64,000 nt of DNA from JAPLDB01 sp038230515 (GCA_038230515.1 JBBRND010000002.1:62001-126000), one strand, 5' to 3'; shown: positions 24,842 to 35,005, counted from the stretch's first letter. Notes: generated from the sequence alone by a model not told the origin. Translations and numbers: made by a program.

Positions 24842-26299
24842 ATGAGCAACTCCCAATCCCAAGTACAAACCCAGAAGCAGGGACTAAATACATTTCTTCT
24901 GCAGCAAAAGCTTCAGGTGCTGCACCTTATGCATCTTCCAGCACTCGCACTGGAAGAATACCTGAAAAATCAGTTGGAAGAAAATCCTGTGCTTGAACAA
25001 ACTGAAGAAGAAAAGAAAGCAGCGGAAGAAGTTTTCTCTAACGAGGAAAAAGAAACAACACAGGAACAAAACAAGCTTAACGAAGTTGCCGAATATTTTC
25101 AGGATGATGAAATGTTCGACTATAAAACCTACGTTAACAACACCAGCAAGGACGAACCCGTCTTTGCATCCACCGCAGTTTACTATCAATCATCCCAGGA
25201 GCAGCTTAAAGACCAGTTGAAAGATCTGGTGCTCGAGCCACAGGCAAAACATCTTTCAGAATATCTCATTGACTCACTTGCCGAGGACGGTTACCTCCGC
25301 ATGCCCATTAGCGATCTTGTGGACGACATGGGCTTCGCACAAGGGCGCGTAGTAAGTGATGAAGCAATGATGGAAGCGCTGAAGATCGTTCAGCGGCTCG
25401 ATCCTCCCGGCATAGGTGCGCGCACGTTGCAGGAGTGTTTGCTGTTGCAGCTTCACCGCAATAAAAACAAAGACCACGATCATCTCACAGCCGAAAAAAT
25501 TGTGAGCACACATTTCTCCGAGCTCTACCATAAAAACTTCGACAAGATAAAACGCGAAATGATGCTCGATGAAGAATCGCTCAAGAGCGCCATCCGCGTT
25601 ATTGTGCACCTCTCACCCAAGCCGGTGTTCGCAGCCACTAAATATCTGAGTTTAGCGCAAACTATCATTCCTGAATTCCAGGTAACTGTAGATGAAGGTC
25701 GTCTGGAAGTTTCGCTCACAAATAATCCTGCCGCAGCTATCGCCATCAATAAGGACTACGTGGAACTGATCAGCAAAGAAAAAGGCGAGAAGAAAAAAAA
25801 AACCGAATTCAACTACTTCCGCAAGAAAGTGGACGAAGCCAAGTGGCTTATCGAAGCCCTTCAGCAGCGCGAACACACGCTCATGGAAATAATGAAAGTA
25901 ATTGCAGGCATGCAGAAAGAATTTTTCCTCACAGGAGAACGCATCAACCTCCAGCCCATGATCCTCGAAGACATAGCTAAATGCACCGGCTACGACATCA
26001 GCACCGTGAGCCGCGTAACCTGCAACAAGTATGCACAAACGCCTTACGGAAACATACTCCTAAAAGACCTTTTCTCCACCTCACTCAACGGTACCGATGG
26101 CGGCATTGTAAGCACCGAGCGCGTAAAGCAAACCATTGTAGAAATAGTGGTGCACGAAGACAAATCAAAACCCTTCACCGATTTCGAACTCGTAACCGAA
26201 CTCAACAAAAAAGGATTCGAAATAGCGAGGCGCACCGTAGTAAAATATCGCGAAGGGCTACACCTCCCTAATGCACGGATGAGGAAGAAGATTGTGTGA
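24842..26299 (+). CDS. rpoN: RNA polymerase sigma-54 factor
   Basis: The 485-residue protein has all three regions of sigma-54. Region I contains the Q- and L-rich segment FLLQQKLQVLHLMHLPALAL and LEENPVLE. A highly acidic region II follows. Region III contains the core-binding domain, the helix-turn-helix region near CTGYDISTVSRV and the RpoN box ARRTVVKYRE at about residues 462-471. It directs RNA polymerase to -24/-12 promoters and needs an AAA+ activator such as the one at 14740. Confidence 0.97.
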   Translation: MSNSQSQVQTQKQGLNTFLLQQKLQVLHLMHLPALALEEYLKNQLEENPVLEQTEEEKKAAEEVFSNEEKETTQEQNKLNEVAEYFQDDEMFDYKTYVNNTSKDEPVFASTAVYYQSSQEQLKDQLKDLVLEPQAKHLSEYLIDSLAEDGYLRMPISDLVDDMGFAQGRVVSDEAMMEALKIVQRLDPPGIGARTLQECLLLQLHRNKNKDHDHLTAEKIVSTHFSELYHKNFDKIKREMMLDEESLKSAIRVIVHLSPKPVFAATKYLSLAQTIIPEFQVTVDEGRLEVSLTNNPAAAIAINKDYVELISKEKGEKKKKTEFNYFRKKVDEAKWLIEALQQREHTLMEIMKVIAGMQKEFFLTGERINLQPMILEDIAKCTGYDISTVSRVTCNKYAQTPYGNILLKDLFSTSLNGTDGGIVSTERVKQTIVEIVVHEDKSKPFTDFELVTELNKKGFEIARRTVVKYREGLHLPNARMRKKIV

Positions 26300-26534
26300 G
26301 GGATTAGATGATTTTTCATTGTTAAGTTGCAATAGATTCAAGGAAAATAAAATTAGATTTTTTTAAAAGTTTTACCTTGAAAAATTGGAAATAAGTTAAA
26401 ACTTATATTCATGCGGGAAGGGCTTTAATAAGGATCAACTAATCCATTTTTACAACCTAACATTTCTGTAAAATGCGACATGGTAATTAGAGCATAACTC
26501 GCTTTCGCTGGTATAACTGATAATTCTCTTCTGT

Positions 26535-26542
26535 TATATTTG
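26535..26542 (+). promoter_or_regulatory. Bacteroidota -7 element
   Basis: TATATTTG matches TAnnTTTG and lies 4 bases before the ATG at 26547, implying a very short leader. No clear TTG at -33 is seen. Confidence 0.45.
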
Positions 26543-26546
26543 CCCC

Positions 26547-28247
26547 ATGGCAAAACCTCCGAAAAAGGAAAAACATCCCGTAAAAACTTCGACCGACTTC
26601 TTTCAGCACGCACACTGGATTTTAATTTTGCTTGCCCTCGTCTGCTATCTTCCTGTCCTCAATCTTGATCTCACGCAGCTTGATGATACCGTCTTCATCA
26701 ACGACAAACACGATTTCATCAGCCACTTCAGCAACATTGCAAAAGCATTCACGTTGGGATGTTTTAATGTACAGGATATTTACTACCGCCCGGTTCTGCT
26801 TGTGTATTTTATTTTACTAAATCCATTCACTTCGCATAAATCAATTGCAGCATATCATTTCGGAAGCATTGCATTTCATATTCTCAATGTATTGCTGCTT
26901 TACAAACTACTTTACAAACTCACCGGAAAAAAGCAGGATAGTTTCTGGCTTACAGCGTTCTTCTGCATCCATCCCGCACTCACAATGGCAGTGGCATGGA
27001 TTCCGGGCATCAACGATTTACTCCTCACAACATTTGCAATCGGATATTTTCTCACCCTTCTCAACACAGCAGAAGGCGCTGCCTTGAGAGATGTTGCATT
27101 CAACACGCTCTTTCTTTTTCTTGCACTGTTCACCAAAGAGAGCAGTGCCTTTCTTCCTGCCGGAGGTTTTCTTTTACTTTGGTACAAAGGATATATCAAA
27201 GAACTTCCGAGAAAGTTTTCTATGATAATTCCATTGAACATTGTAGTATGGATCATTTGGTTCTTCGCGCGCAAAAATGTGCTTCCGAGAAACACCCCCG
27301 CCCTTATCAACACAGATATGATTTCTCTCGTGCTTCATCGCGCCATGGGACTTGTTCAGTATTTCGGTAAGTGCATTCTTCCTTTCAACCTCAACGTTTT
27401 TCCAACTATCGAAAGCACAAGTATTCTCTGGGGAATAGGTGCAGTTACTCTCGTAGCATTTCTCATCATCCGCAATAAAGAACGAAACATCCCAAATGTT
27501 TTCATAGGCATTCTTTGGTTCATTCTTTTTTTGCTCCCTATCTTTTTTGTTCCCAAAAACATAAGCGATCAATTATTCGAACATCGTCTCTATCTCCCTA
27601 TGATCGGAATCCTTTTACTTCTGCGCGAAACAATTTTATTTTCCTCCATGATAAAAACCTCAACGCGTCAAACCATTATTGCCGCTTGCCTTGTAGTTTG
27701 TATTGTCGAGATCTATCTCTATACCCCCGACTTCAAAGACACGTTCAGTTTCTGGAATAGTGCCGTGGCAGCTTCTCCCGAAAGCGCCTATGCAAATAAG
27801 TTATTGGGAATAAAGCTCACCGAAAACCACAAAGAGTCTGAGGCAATCCCTTACATCAAAAAAGCGTATGAACTCGACAGCACCGAAAACTATACTCACT
27901 TATTTCTCGCACGCCTGATTTACATACCTGAACAAAGGTGGGACTCCGCGCGTTGGTTTCTTGAGCAGGAAATAAAAATCAATCCAAAGTTTTCTGATAC
28001 GTATGCCGAACTTGCTCATGTTTGCATTGAGCAAAAAGATCTTGCTTCGGCTGAAAAAAATATCACGAAGTTTCTTGAATTCAAACCTCTCGATCAAATG
28101 CTGAACAATAATCTTTTGCTATTATATAAAGACGAAAGAAAATATTCTGAAGCATTAGAGCAAGCAGACAAAATGAAATCTCAAGGACTCGAAGTGAATA
28201 CGGATCTCTACAAAATGATTTCCGATTCTGCGAGTATTAAAAGGTAA
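26547..28247 (+). CDS. GT-C-like membrane protein with TPR domain
   Basis: The 566-residue protein has about ten transmembrane helices (residues 25-400). The first loop carries LDLTQLDDTVFINDKHDF and IYYRPV, the layout of GT-C glycosyltransferase-like and TMTC-like proteins (acidic DD in the first loop). The C-terminal 150 residues form tetratricopeptide repeats (YANKLLGIKLTENHKESEAI and following). A role in glycan or protein glycosylation is likely by family; the substrate is unknown. Its end overlaps the convergent M28 gene by 11 bases. Confidence 0.75.
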   Translation: MAKPPKKEKHPVKTSTDFFQHAHWILILLALVCYLPVLNLDLTQLDDTVFINDKHDFISHFSNIAKAFTLGCFNVQDIYYRPVLLVYFILLNPFTSHKSIAAYHFGSIAFHILNVLLLYKLLYKLTGKKQDSFWLTAFFCIHPALTMAVAWIPGINDLLLTTFAIGYFLTLLNTAEGAALRDVAFNTLFLFLALFTKESSAFLPAGGFLLLWYKGYIKELPRKFSMIIPLNIVVWIIWFFARKNVLPRNTPALINTDMISLVLHRAMGLVQYFGKCILPFNLNVFPTIESTSILWGIGAVTLVAFLIIRNKERNIPNVFIGILWFILFLLPIFFVPKNISDQLFEHRLYLPMIGILLLLRETILFSSMIKTSTRQTIIAACLVVCIVEIYLYTPDFKDTFSFWNSAVAASPESAYANKLLGIKLTENHKESEAIPYIKKAYELDSTENYTHLFLARLIYIPEQRWDSARWFLEQEIKINPKFSDTYAELAHVCIEQKDLASAEKNITKFLEFKPLDQMLNNNLLLLYKDERKYSEALEQADKMKSQGLEVNTDLYKMISDSASIKR

Positions 28248-29916
28248 TGTCCTTTTCTATCTCCTCATTCCCTCTCTTCACCTTCACTTTTGTGGTTTCG
28301 CCTTTAGAAAATTTACCGAGGGCCTTCATGTATGTCATCATGTCGGTGACTTTGTGTTCTCCAAGTTGAATCACAACATCACCTTTAAGTAGGCCCGCTT
28401 TGGAAGCCGGTCGCCCGTCACTCACTCCGTCAATACGCATACCCACGCCATCAAAAGCATAATCAGGAATTACTCCCAGCGTAACTTTAAAACGGGGAGC
28501 ATCTTCATTGCTGTCATCTTTTGTTTTGATGTAATTTATTTTCCCTCCATCATTAAGTTTAGCAACCACCTGTTTTATGATGTGAACAATTTTTACTTCG
28601 CCATCATAATTGATAAGCGGCTCATCATCGCTCGGCTTGTGATAATCGCTGTGTGTACCACTGAAAAAATGAATAGCGGGAATGCTGTCGAGATAAAAGG
28701 ATGTCTGATCAGAAGGCCCCACACCGCTTTCAGAAGTTTTAATTCGTAACCCCATCATCCCCGTTGTATCTATCGCAGTGCGCCAAGCAGAAGAGGTGCC
28801 AACTCCGTTAATGATAAGTGCAGGATCATCCAGTTTTATTCTTCCCACCATATCCATGTTGATCATGTAATTTATTTTATGGAGATCAACCGTAGGATGT
28901 TTGATAAAATAATTCGAGCCGAGCAATCCTTTCTCTTCGCCACTAAAAGCCATAAGGAGGTAATTATTCTTTTTGTCTGAAGAAAAAATCAACATGCGCG
29001 CAAGTTCGATCAGCGCAGCGGTTCCGCTTGCATTATCATCCGCGCCATTGTGAATTTGCGGTTCTCCTCTAAACAACGAACTTTCTCCTCCCATGCCGAG
29101 ATGATCGTAGTGTGCACCGATCACCACTGTTGTATTCGCCTTGTTGTCAATGAAACCAATTACGTTGTGTCCGTGCTTTTCGATCTTCTGAATATCAGCA
29201 CCAACAGTGCAGTTAATAATAACATCGTTCTTGAGCATCCTTGCAGCTTCACCTTTTGCGAAGAGAACAGGAATTGTTGAGGAAGTAAACTTGTGCATGA
29301 AATCTGCTTTCGGACTTTCAATTGTTGTATCTGAATTGACAAAGATCACAGCCACTGCTCCTTTTGCTTTTGCAACTTCTACCCGCTGTGCCAGGTCATA
29401 ATCACCAAACTTCCCATGCGGGTCACTTCCATCAGGCGAAGAAGATTCGAATACAAGAATTCTTTTTGCAATGTTTTGTTTGCTTGCATAATCATCGCGG
29501 TTAAGTTTAGGAGCGTAAATTCCGTATTCAACCTTTGTAATATATCCTGTTACTACACCATTGCCTGAATATTGAAGCGGATAAAAATCTTCATTCGCTT
29601 TAAATGATTTTGCATTGATATAAAGTTGTGTGCCCGCGCCAATATTCGCGCCCTCAGTAAATGGAAATTCCTGCACGAACTTTTTCTCTCCCATTGGCTT
29701 CAATCCAATTTCTTTGAATTGCGAGATGATATAATTCATCGCCAGCTCTTCGCCTTTGGTGCCGGTTTCCCTCCCCATGTATTCGTCTGAAGCAAGAGTG
29801 GAAATGTGTTTTTTGAGATTTACCTTTAACTCATCATCTGATAAAACAACGTGTTTAGTTGTAGAGCAGGAGAAAAAATAAATGGCAACAAAACTTAGTA
29901 TGATTCTTCGGAACAT
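28237..29916 (-). CDS. M28 family aminopeptidase lipoprotein with PA and PDZ domains
   Basis: From the ATG at 29916 the 559-residue protein starts with a lipoprotein signal ending in FFSCS. A PA domain lies within residues about 100-240. The M28 zinc peptidase core shows its ligands in GAHYDHLG, GADDNASG, FSGEEKGLLGS, NMDMVGR and HSDYHKPSDDE. A C-terminal PDZ domain contains GMRIDGVSDGRPASKAGLLK. It should cleave N-terminal residues from peptides in the periplasm or at the cell surface. Confidence 0.93.
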   Translation of the reverse strand: MFRRIILSFVAIYFFSCSTTKHVVLSDDELKVNLKKHISTLASDEYMGRETGTKGEELAMNYIISQFKEIGLKPMGEKKFVQEFPFTEGANIGAGTQLYINAKSFKANEDFYPLQYSGNGVVTGYITKVEYGIYAPKLNRDDYASKQNIAKRILVFESSSPDGSDPHGKFGDYDLAQRVEVAKAKGAVAVIFVNSDTTIESPKADFMHKFTSSTIPVLFAKGEAARMLKNDVIINCTVGADIQKIEKHGHNVIGFIDNKANTTVVIGAHYDHLGMGGESSLFRGEPQIHNGADDNASGTAALIELARMLIFSSDKKNNYLLMAFSGEEKGLLGSNYFIKHPTVDLHKINYMINMDMVGRIKLDDPALIINGVGTSSAWRTAIDTTGMMGLRIKTSESGVGPSDQTSFYLDSIPAIHFFSGTHSDYHKPSDDEPLINYDGEVKIVHIIKQVVAKLNDGGKINYIKTKDDSNEDAPRFKVTLGVIPDYAFDGVGMRIDGVSDGRPASKAGLLKGDVVIQLGEHKVTDMMTYMKALGKFSKGETTKVKVKRGNEEIEKDITF

Positions 29917-29989
29917 CTTTTCAATTTTGGCGCAATGTAAAAAATCAGTTTCAGGTTCATAGGGCAAAACCCTCCATCTATTTTATCTT

Positions 29990-29997
29990 TACATTTG
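29990..29997 (+). promoter_or_regulatory. Bacteroidota -7 element
   Basis: TACATTTG overlaps an in-frame TTG codon upstream of the sucB gene. This supports the ATG at 30016 as the true start. Confidence 0.5.
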
Positions 29998-30015
29998 CAT
30001 GATAAAAAAAGTCAC

Positions 30016-31284
30016 ATGGTTGAAATGAAAGTACCAAGCCCGGGCGAAAGTATCACAGAGGTTCAGATTGCACGCTGGATTAAAAAAGATGGCGATTATG
30101 TGGAGAAGGACGAAGAACTTTGTGAAATCGATTCTGATAAAGCTACTCTCACAATTTCAGCCGAAGTAAGCGGTGTTTTGAAGATTTTGGTGAAAGAAGG
30201 AGAGACGACTCCTGTTGGTAGTGTTGTTTGTTCAATTGATGATTCTGTAAAAAGTACACAGTCCTCATCCAACAGTCCTCAATCGAAGGCATTGGATAAC
30301 AAAAAACAAATGTCGTCCGACCAAGAAAAGCCGGAAGCCAACAGCCGGAAACCGGAGCTAGCAACCCAACCTCAAACCTCAAACCTCAAAACCCAAACTT
30401 ATTCCGAAAGAGTAGCAAGTCCTGCAGCAGAAAAAATAATGCGCGAAAAAAATATTTCTGCGGAGCAGGTAACTCCAACCGGTAAAGGCGGAAGAATTAC
30501 AAAGAATGACGTAATTGAATCAAAGCAGCAGGATGCTCCCGCAAAACCCAGAGAAAGAAATATTCGCAGAGAAAAGATGAGCATGTTGCGCAAAAAGGTT
30601 GCTCAGAGATTAGTGGCGGTTAAACAAGAGACAGCGATGCTCACTACTTTCAACGAAGTGGACATGAGCGCCATCATCAGCATTCGCAAGCAAAACAAAG
30701 ATAAGTTCAAAGAAACGCACGGAGTCAATCTCGGCTTTATGTCTTTCTTCACCAAGGCAGTTTGTGAAGCATTGAAAAAATTTCCTGCGGTGAATGCGCA
30801 GATTGATGGAGATGAAATTGTCTATCACGATTATTGCGACATCGGTATTGCCGTGAGCGCACCAAAAGGTTTGGTGGTTCCCGTGATGCGCAACGCAGAA
30901 GTGCTTTCACTTGCAGAGATTGAGCAGCAGGTTTTGGAACTTGCAACCAAAGCGCGTGACGGAAAAATATCCATTGAAGAAATGACAGGCGGAACTTTCA
31001 CCATCACAAACGGTGGTGTTTTCGGTTCAATGCTTTCCACTCCAATCATCAACCCACCTCAGTCAGCAATTCTGGGAATGCACAACATTGTTGAACGGCC
31101 TGTCGCAATAAACGGAAAAGTAGAAGTTCGCCCCGTTATGTACGTTGCCCTAAGTTACGATCATCGCATCATTGACGGAAGAGAATCAGTAAGTTTTTTA
31201 GTGATGGTGAAACAGATGCTGGAAGAACCTGTCAAGATGTTATTCGAGGGAAACGATCCGGTGAAAAAATTACTCGGACTTTAA
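30016..31284 (+). CDS. sucB: 2-oxoglutarate dehydrogenase E2 (dihydrolipoyl succinyltransferase)
   Basis: The 422-residue protein has a lipoyl domain with Lys42 in EIDSDKATL, a long low-complexity linker, an E3-binding domain (SPAAEKIMREKNISAEQV, GKGGRITKNDVI) and a catalytic domain with SYDHRIIDGRE and NPPQSAILGMH. These are the signatures of the 2-oxoglutarate branch (TAMLTTFNEVDMS). It transfers succinyl groups to CoA in the TCA cycle. The sucA gene is not adjacent here; the convergent gene 3 bases on is Nfu-like. Confidence 0.95.
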   Translation: MVEMKVPSPGESITEVQIARWIKKDGDYVEKDEELCEIDSDKATLTISAEVSGVLKILVKEGETTPVGSVVCSIDDSVKSTQSSSNSPQSKALDNKKQMSSDQEKPEANSRKPELATQPQTSNLKTQTYSERVASPAAEKIMREKNISAEQVTPTGKGGRITKNDVIESKQQDAPAKPRERNIRREKMSMLRKKVAQRLVAVKQETAMLTTFNEVDMSAIISIRKQNKDKFKETHGVNLGFMSFFTKAVCEALKKFPAVNAQIDGDEIVYHDYCDIGIAVSAPKGLVVPVMRNAEVLSLAEIEQQVLELATKARDGKISIEEMTGGTFTITNGGVFGSMLSTPIINPPQSAILGMHNIVERPVAINGKVEVRPVMYVALSYDHRIIDGRESVSFLVMVKQMLEEPVKMLFEGNDPVKKLLGL

Positions 31285-31287
31285 TTT

Positions 31288-31878
31288 TTATTGCTCTTCC
31301 GCAACAACCTCTTTCACTTCAGGCACAAGTTGCAAAAGCAATCTTTCAATTCCGCCTTTCAATGTAACTGTTGATGACGGGCAACCGCTGCAACTGCCTT
31401 TCATAATAAGCGTTACTTTTCCTTCTTCGAAAGATTTGAAATGAATGGCACCGCCATCCTGTTCCACTGCCGGCTTTACATATTCTTCAAGCGCTTCAAT
31501 AATTTTTGTTTCAATAGCAGAGTTTGTTTGCGTTCTCTCAATCGCTGGATTTGCTTTTTGCTCAGTTGCTCCAGTAAAAACTTTTTCTCCTGATTGCAAA
31601 TATCCTTTTATGAATTCGCGGAAGATGGGCATCAGCTCAAACCAATCGAATTCATTTTTCTTATTGATGGTAACAAAGTTTGTGGTGATGAAAACGGAAG
31701 CCACACCATCAAACTTAAAAAGCTCCTGTGCCAGCGGGCAGTTCTTCGCATCTTCAACAGTAAGATATTCCACGCTGCCCTCTTCAAGTAAATATTGATT
31801 CGCAACAAACTTCAGCGCAGAAGGATTGGGTGTGCTTTCTGCATAAATCATTACCACCGGTTTTGTTTCTTTTTCCAT
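31288..31878 (-). CDS. NifU/Nfu-type iron-sulfur scaffold protein
   Basis: From the ATG at 31878 the protein has 196 residues. The N-terminal Nfu_N domain contains ESTPNPSALKFVANQYLLE, and the C-terminal NifU domain contains EQDGGAIHF and the cluster-binding Cys pair in GSCSGCPSST. It carries iron-sulfur clusters to target proteins. A longer in-frame start exists but adds a leader that does not resemble the family. Confidence 0.93.
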   Translation of the reverse strand: MEKETKPVVMIYAESTPNPSALKFVANQYLLEEGSVEYLTVEDAKNCPLAQELFKFDGVASVFITTNFVTINKKNEFDWFELMPIFREFIKGYLQSGEKVFTGATEQKANPAIERTQTNSAIETKIIEALEEYVKPAVEQDGGAIHFKSFEEGKVTLIMKGSCSGCPSSTVTLKGGIERLLLQLVPEVKEVVAEEQ

Positions 31879-31933
31879 TATCGAGCAAAGGTACAACACG
31901 CACAGCAACTAAAAAGTTTGTTACTTGCGCACA

Positions 31934-33682
31934 ATGTTTGTGGCAGTCAATAAAGACATTAGGCAAGAGCGATGGAAAACAGTTTTGTTTCATTCCATGT
32001 TCGCAATCATGCTTGCTATGGCGTACTTCTTTTTTAAAGAACGTCTCTATGCAGATTCTGCTTATTACATTTTCCACTCTATCGATTCCGGTTTTTTTGT
32101 TACCGCCAATCAACGAATCGTACTTGGAATTTCTGAACTAATTTCTCTTGCTGTTTTTTATTGCGGAGGATCGCTGAAAGTAATTCTTGTTTCATGGAGT
32201 TTGAGTCACGTGGTGTTCTATTATTTACTATTCATCATTGTTTACCATGTTCACCGAAATGAAAGTGCCGGCATCGCCATCATTCTTTTGCAGGTAATCG
32301 GACAGGTGTGGCTCTATTATTCTCCGATGCTTGAGATTTGCTACGGTGCTGCGCTGTTGGTTGTGTTCAGCGTGTTGCTCGAAGAAAAAATACTTACAAG
32401 AGGAAGATGGTTCTGGTTAATCATCCTTGAAATACTCGTGCTCACGAGCCATCCTGAAAATTTTGTTCTTTTCTTTTTTGTGGTGATGGCGGACATTATT
32501 AAAAACGGTTTTATCAAAAAAGTTCATCTCACTTTTTTTGTTTTGCTGGTCGCGTGCATCGTTTTCAAATCTCTTAACTGGAGCGAATACGAAGGAGGAA
32601 AGCTCGGCTACATGCTCAACCCCGATCAGAATCACCAGTACGAAAACCTTTGGAATAAAAATTACATGAGTGCTGTGCTGAAGATTTTCACAGAACATTA
32701 CCGGGCGCTTATTGCATTGTTGCTCCTCACAACAGCGGCAATGATCTTCCGGAAAAAATGGAAGATGCTTTTGCTCTTTTACTTTTGTGTTGGCGGATTA
32801 ATTGTGCTTATCAACGCAACAAACTATGCGAACGAATTTACGCGCTACAATGAATCGCTCTACTATCCTCTTGTATCAGTAATTACAATTTCTTTTCTGA
32901 ACGAATTTTATTTATCGTTGAATGAAAAAACCAAGCACATCATTTTTCTGCTGCTTGCTGCTGTTTCTCTTTTTCAATTAAACGTAATCAGGAAAAACGG
33001 GATGTATCTAAAGCTGCGCACCATGCAGATGGAAACTATTATGGAAACCTCGCGCAATGCGGGATTGAAAAAAAGTTTAGTGCGGCAGGATAACGTGGAA
33101 AAAGAACGATGGGCATGCAACTGGAGCTACCCGATGGAAAGTGTTTTGATTTCTTCAATCAATAAATCCTCAGAAACAGTTTCTCTTATTGCGGACGAAG
33201 ATTACGATTACCGCGATACAACAATAGCGCTCACTCCGCAGCGCTTCATTCTGCGCAGGTGGGAAATTCGAAACGATGATAACATGTTGCCCTTCTTCAA
33301 AATCAATAACGGAAATTATTCATTGCTTAATAATGCCGATTCAACAATAACCAATGACTCGTTGCAGGGAAAAGTATCTCTTTCCATTATTCCTGAAAAA
33401 GCAGTTGAAGCATACTCCAGAATTTTTATTCCGGTGGCGATAACAAATACTTTTTCAAAAAAGATTTACTCACTTCCAATAGATCAGAATTACCTGTTAG
33501 TAAAAGTTGTTTCGAAAGATGAAACATCATCAATCGAAATTCCGCTTGACATTGATGTAAGCAATCAGTACACCGAAATTGTTTCCTGCCCCGTTACCGG
33601 CATCAGTTCGCCTTTTCAAGTTTTTATAAAACTAATGGTGAACAAAAAGGAAGTTGCCGCTGCGGAAACTACGGTTGATTAA
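31934..33682 (+). CDS. Multi-pass membrane protein, function unknown
   Basis: I prefer the ATG at 31934 over an in-frame TTG 9 bases earlier, giving 582 residues. Residues about 15-350 contain roughly ten hydrophobic helices (for example FAIMLAMAYFFF, IIFLLLAAVSLFQL) with an acidic first loop (YADSAYYIFHSID). The C-terminal 200 residues are soluble and beta-rich. The layout resembles GT-C glycosyltransferase-like proteins, but no decisive motif is seen. Confidence 0.6.
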   Translation: MFVAVNKDIRQERWKTVLFHSMFAIMLAMAYFFFKERLYADSAYYIFHSIDSGFFVTANQRIVLGISELISLAVFYCGGSLKVILVSWSLSHVVFYYLLFIIVYHVHRNESAGIAIILLQVIGQVWLYYSPMLEICYGAALLVVFSVLLEEKILTRGRWFWLIILEILVLTSHPENFVLFFFVVMADIIKNGFIKKVHLTFFVLLVACIVFKSLNWSEYEGGKLGYMLNPDQNHQYENLWNKNYMSAVLKIFTEHYRALIALLLLTTAAMIFRKKWKMLLLFYFCVGGLIVLINATNYANEFTRYNESLYYPLVSVITISFLNEFYLSLNEKTKHIIFLLLAAVSLFQLNVIRKNGMYLKLRTMQMETIMETSRNAGLKKSLVRQDNVEKERWACNWSYPMESVLISSINKSSETVSLIADEDYDYRDTTIALTPQRFILRRWEIRNDDNMLPFFKINNGNYSLLNNADSTITNDSLQGKVSLSIIPEKAVEAYSRIFIPVAITNTFSKKIYSLPIDQNYLLVKVVSKDETSSIEIPLDIDVSNQYTEIVSCPVTGISSPFQVFIKLMVNKKEVAAAETTVD

Positions 33683-33820
33683 ATTCATTTTAGCAAAGGA
33701 TTGGCTCCTTTGAATTTTAATTAAGGACAATTTTGTTTGATTATGAGCCATCCGGCAGGAATCCTGCTGAAGAAGCAGGGTAATCTGCCAGGTGAGGGGT
33801 TAAGGTACTCACTCCTCAGC

Positions 33821-34134
33821 CAGACAACCGCAGAGCACAGTCAGACAAACTTACTCCCCGGTCAGACAACTGCGGAGCGCAGTCAGAGAAACCTGCTCCC
33901 TGGTCAGACAACCGCAGAGCGCAGTCAGACAAACTTACTCCACGGTCAGACAACCGCAGAGCGCGGTCAGAGAAACCTGCTCCACGGTCAGACAACCGCA
34001 GAGTGCAGTAAGACAAACTTACTCCCCGGTCAGACAACTGCGGAGCGCAGTCATAGAAACCTGCTCCCTTGTCAGACAACCGCAGAGCGCAGTCAGACAA
34101 ACTTACTCCCCGGTCAGACAACTGCGGAGCGCGG
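33821..34134. repeat. 42-bp minisatellite made of paired 21-bp units
   Basis: About seven and a half copies of a 42-base unit lie head to tail. Each unit has two 21-base halves that both begin GTCAGA-AA, and whole units alternate between an ACTTACTCC and an ACCTGCTCC type, giving an 84-base higher order. In several copies ACTGCG-GAG-CGCAGT can form a hairpin. Because 42 is a multiple of three, frames stay open on both strands (14-residue repeats QTTAERSQTNLLPG on plus), but I find no convincing gene. The array lies between a membrane protein gene and the second island. Confidence 0.85.
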
Positions 34135-34357
34135 ATGTTGTCAAAAGCTCCAAAAACGCTAAAATTCGCAGATTATACCTCATCAACGAATCCGGCTTCT
34201 GAGAACGCTCATTACCTTCTGTCTAGGAATGCTTTTCCCTTCATTCAATTGGTCAAACCCATCTTCAATGGCAGATTTTTCGGCATCGCACATGGGTTCC
34301 CATTCTTAAAGGGAGAAAAACTGACGAGTATTGAATAGTAGTGCTTCTAGGCAGCAT

Positions 34358-34609
34358 TTAATTTGGATTTGTATTATCAGTATCAAGTGGAAGGGCATTG
34401 ATAATATTTGAAATTGCATCGAAGCTAAACCGACTTCCACATTTATTACAAAGAGTAATGAGTTGCTGTGAATCTATGGTTTCGACTTCATCTTTACCTG
34501 TTGCAATCACGTGCTCCGCATATTCAATATTTCTTACAATTGAAAAGTAAGTAATTCCATAATTAATTTCTTTTTCACATCTGTCACAAGTCACAAATAC
34601 ATTCTCCAT
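34358..34609 (-). CDS. Small protein with two CxxC pairs
   Basis: The 83-residue product has CDRC near the start (residues 8-11) and CNKC in the middle (about 54-57), which probably bind one zinc ion. No family is recognised. It is the last of a minus-strand series of genes in the island. Confidence 0.55.
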   Translation of the reverse strand: MENVFVTCDRCEKEINYGITYFSIVRNIEYAEHVIATGKDEVETIDSQQLITLCNKCGSRFSFDAISNIINALPLDTDNTNPN

Positions 34610-34636
34610 TTTATTAGATTTTATTTTAATAATTTA

Positions 34637-35005
34637 TTAATTACTTAAGTCAATAATACAGGTCTCGACTGTGCGGGGATCTGACTCCCAGTCACCAATT
34701 AGCAGATGCCCTTCGGAATTGGAATAAAGTTCAAAAAATAAACGTGTGTCTTCGTATTCATCGCTGAAGGCGGTGCCTTGAAATTTGACTCCATCTTTGC
34801 TTCCTAAAATAATTTTAAAAACATCTCCTTTATAGTTGACTGAAAATTTAAAAGTGGATTTCGTAAGTTCAAGGTCAAATAAATTTCCCGACCATTTTCT
34901 GATACGATTATTTTTTGCTTCCTCCAGATTATAAACAGATGGGAATAGCAAGAGCATTCGACCAGTTAGTTTTGGGGGTTTAGATTTTTTCTTTTTGGGT
35001 TGCAT
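34637..35005 (-). CDS. Hypothetical protein
   Basis: The 122-residue product starts with a lysine-rich stretch (MQPKKKKSKPPK) and continues as a beta-rich, soluble domain (LELTKSTFKFSVNYKGDVFK, TRLFFELYSNSEGHLLIGDW). I recognise no family. It follows the broken nuclease gene by 38 bases on the same strand. Confidence 0.5.
   Translation of the reverse strand: MQPKKKKSKPPKLTGRMLLLFPSVYNLEEAKNNRIRKWSGNLFDLELTKSTFKFSVNYKGDVFKIILGSKDGVKFQGTAFSDEYEDTRLFFELYSNSEGHLLIGDWESDPRTVETCIIDLSN

Noticed and set aside
33821..34134. Possible CRISPR array
   Set aside because: Units are contiguous 42-base copies with no unique spacers, and no cas genes are nearby; it is a minisatellite.
33743..34162. Plus-strand frame of about 140 codons through the minisatellite
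   Set aside because: The repeat length is a multiple of three, so open frames on both strands are expected; residues show no family and the opposite strand is equally open.
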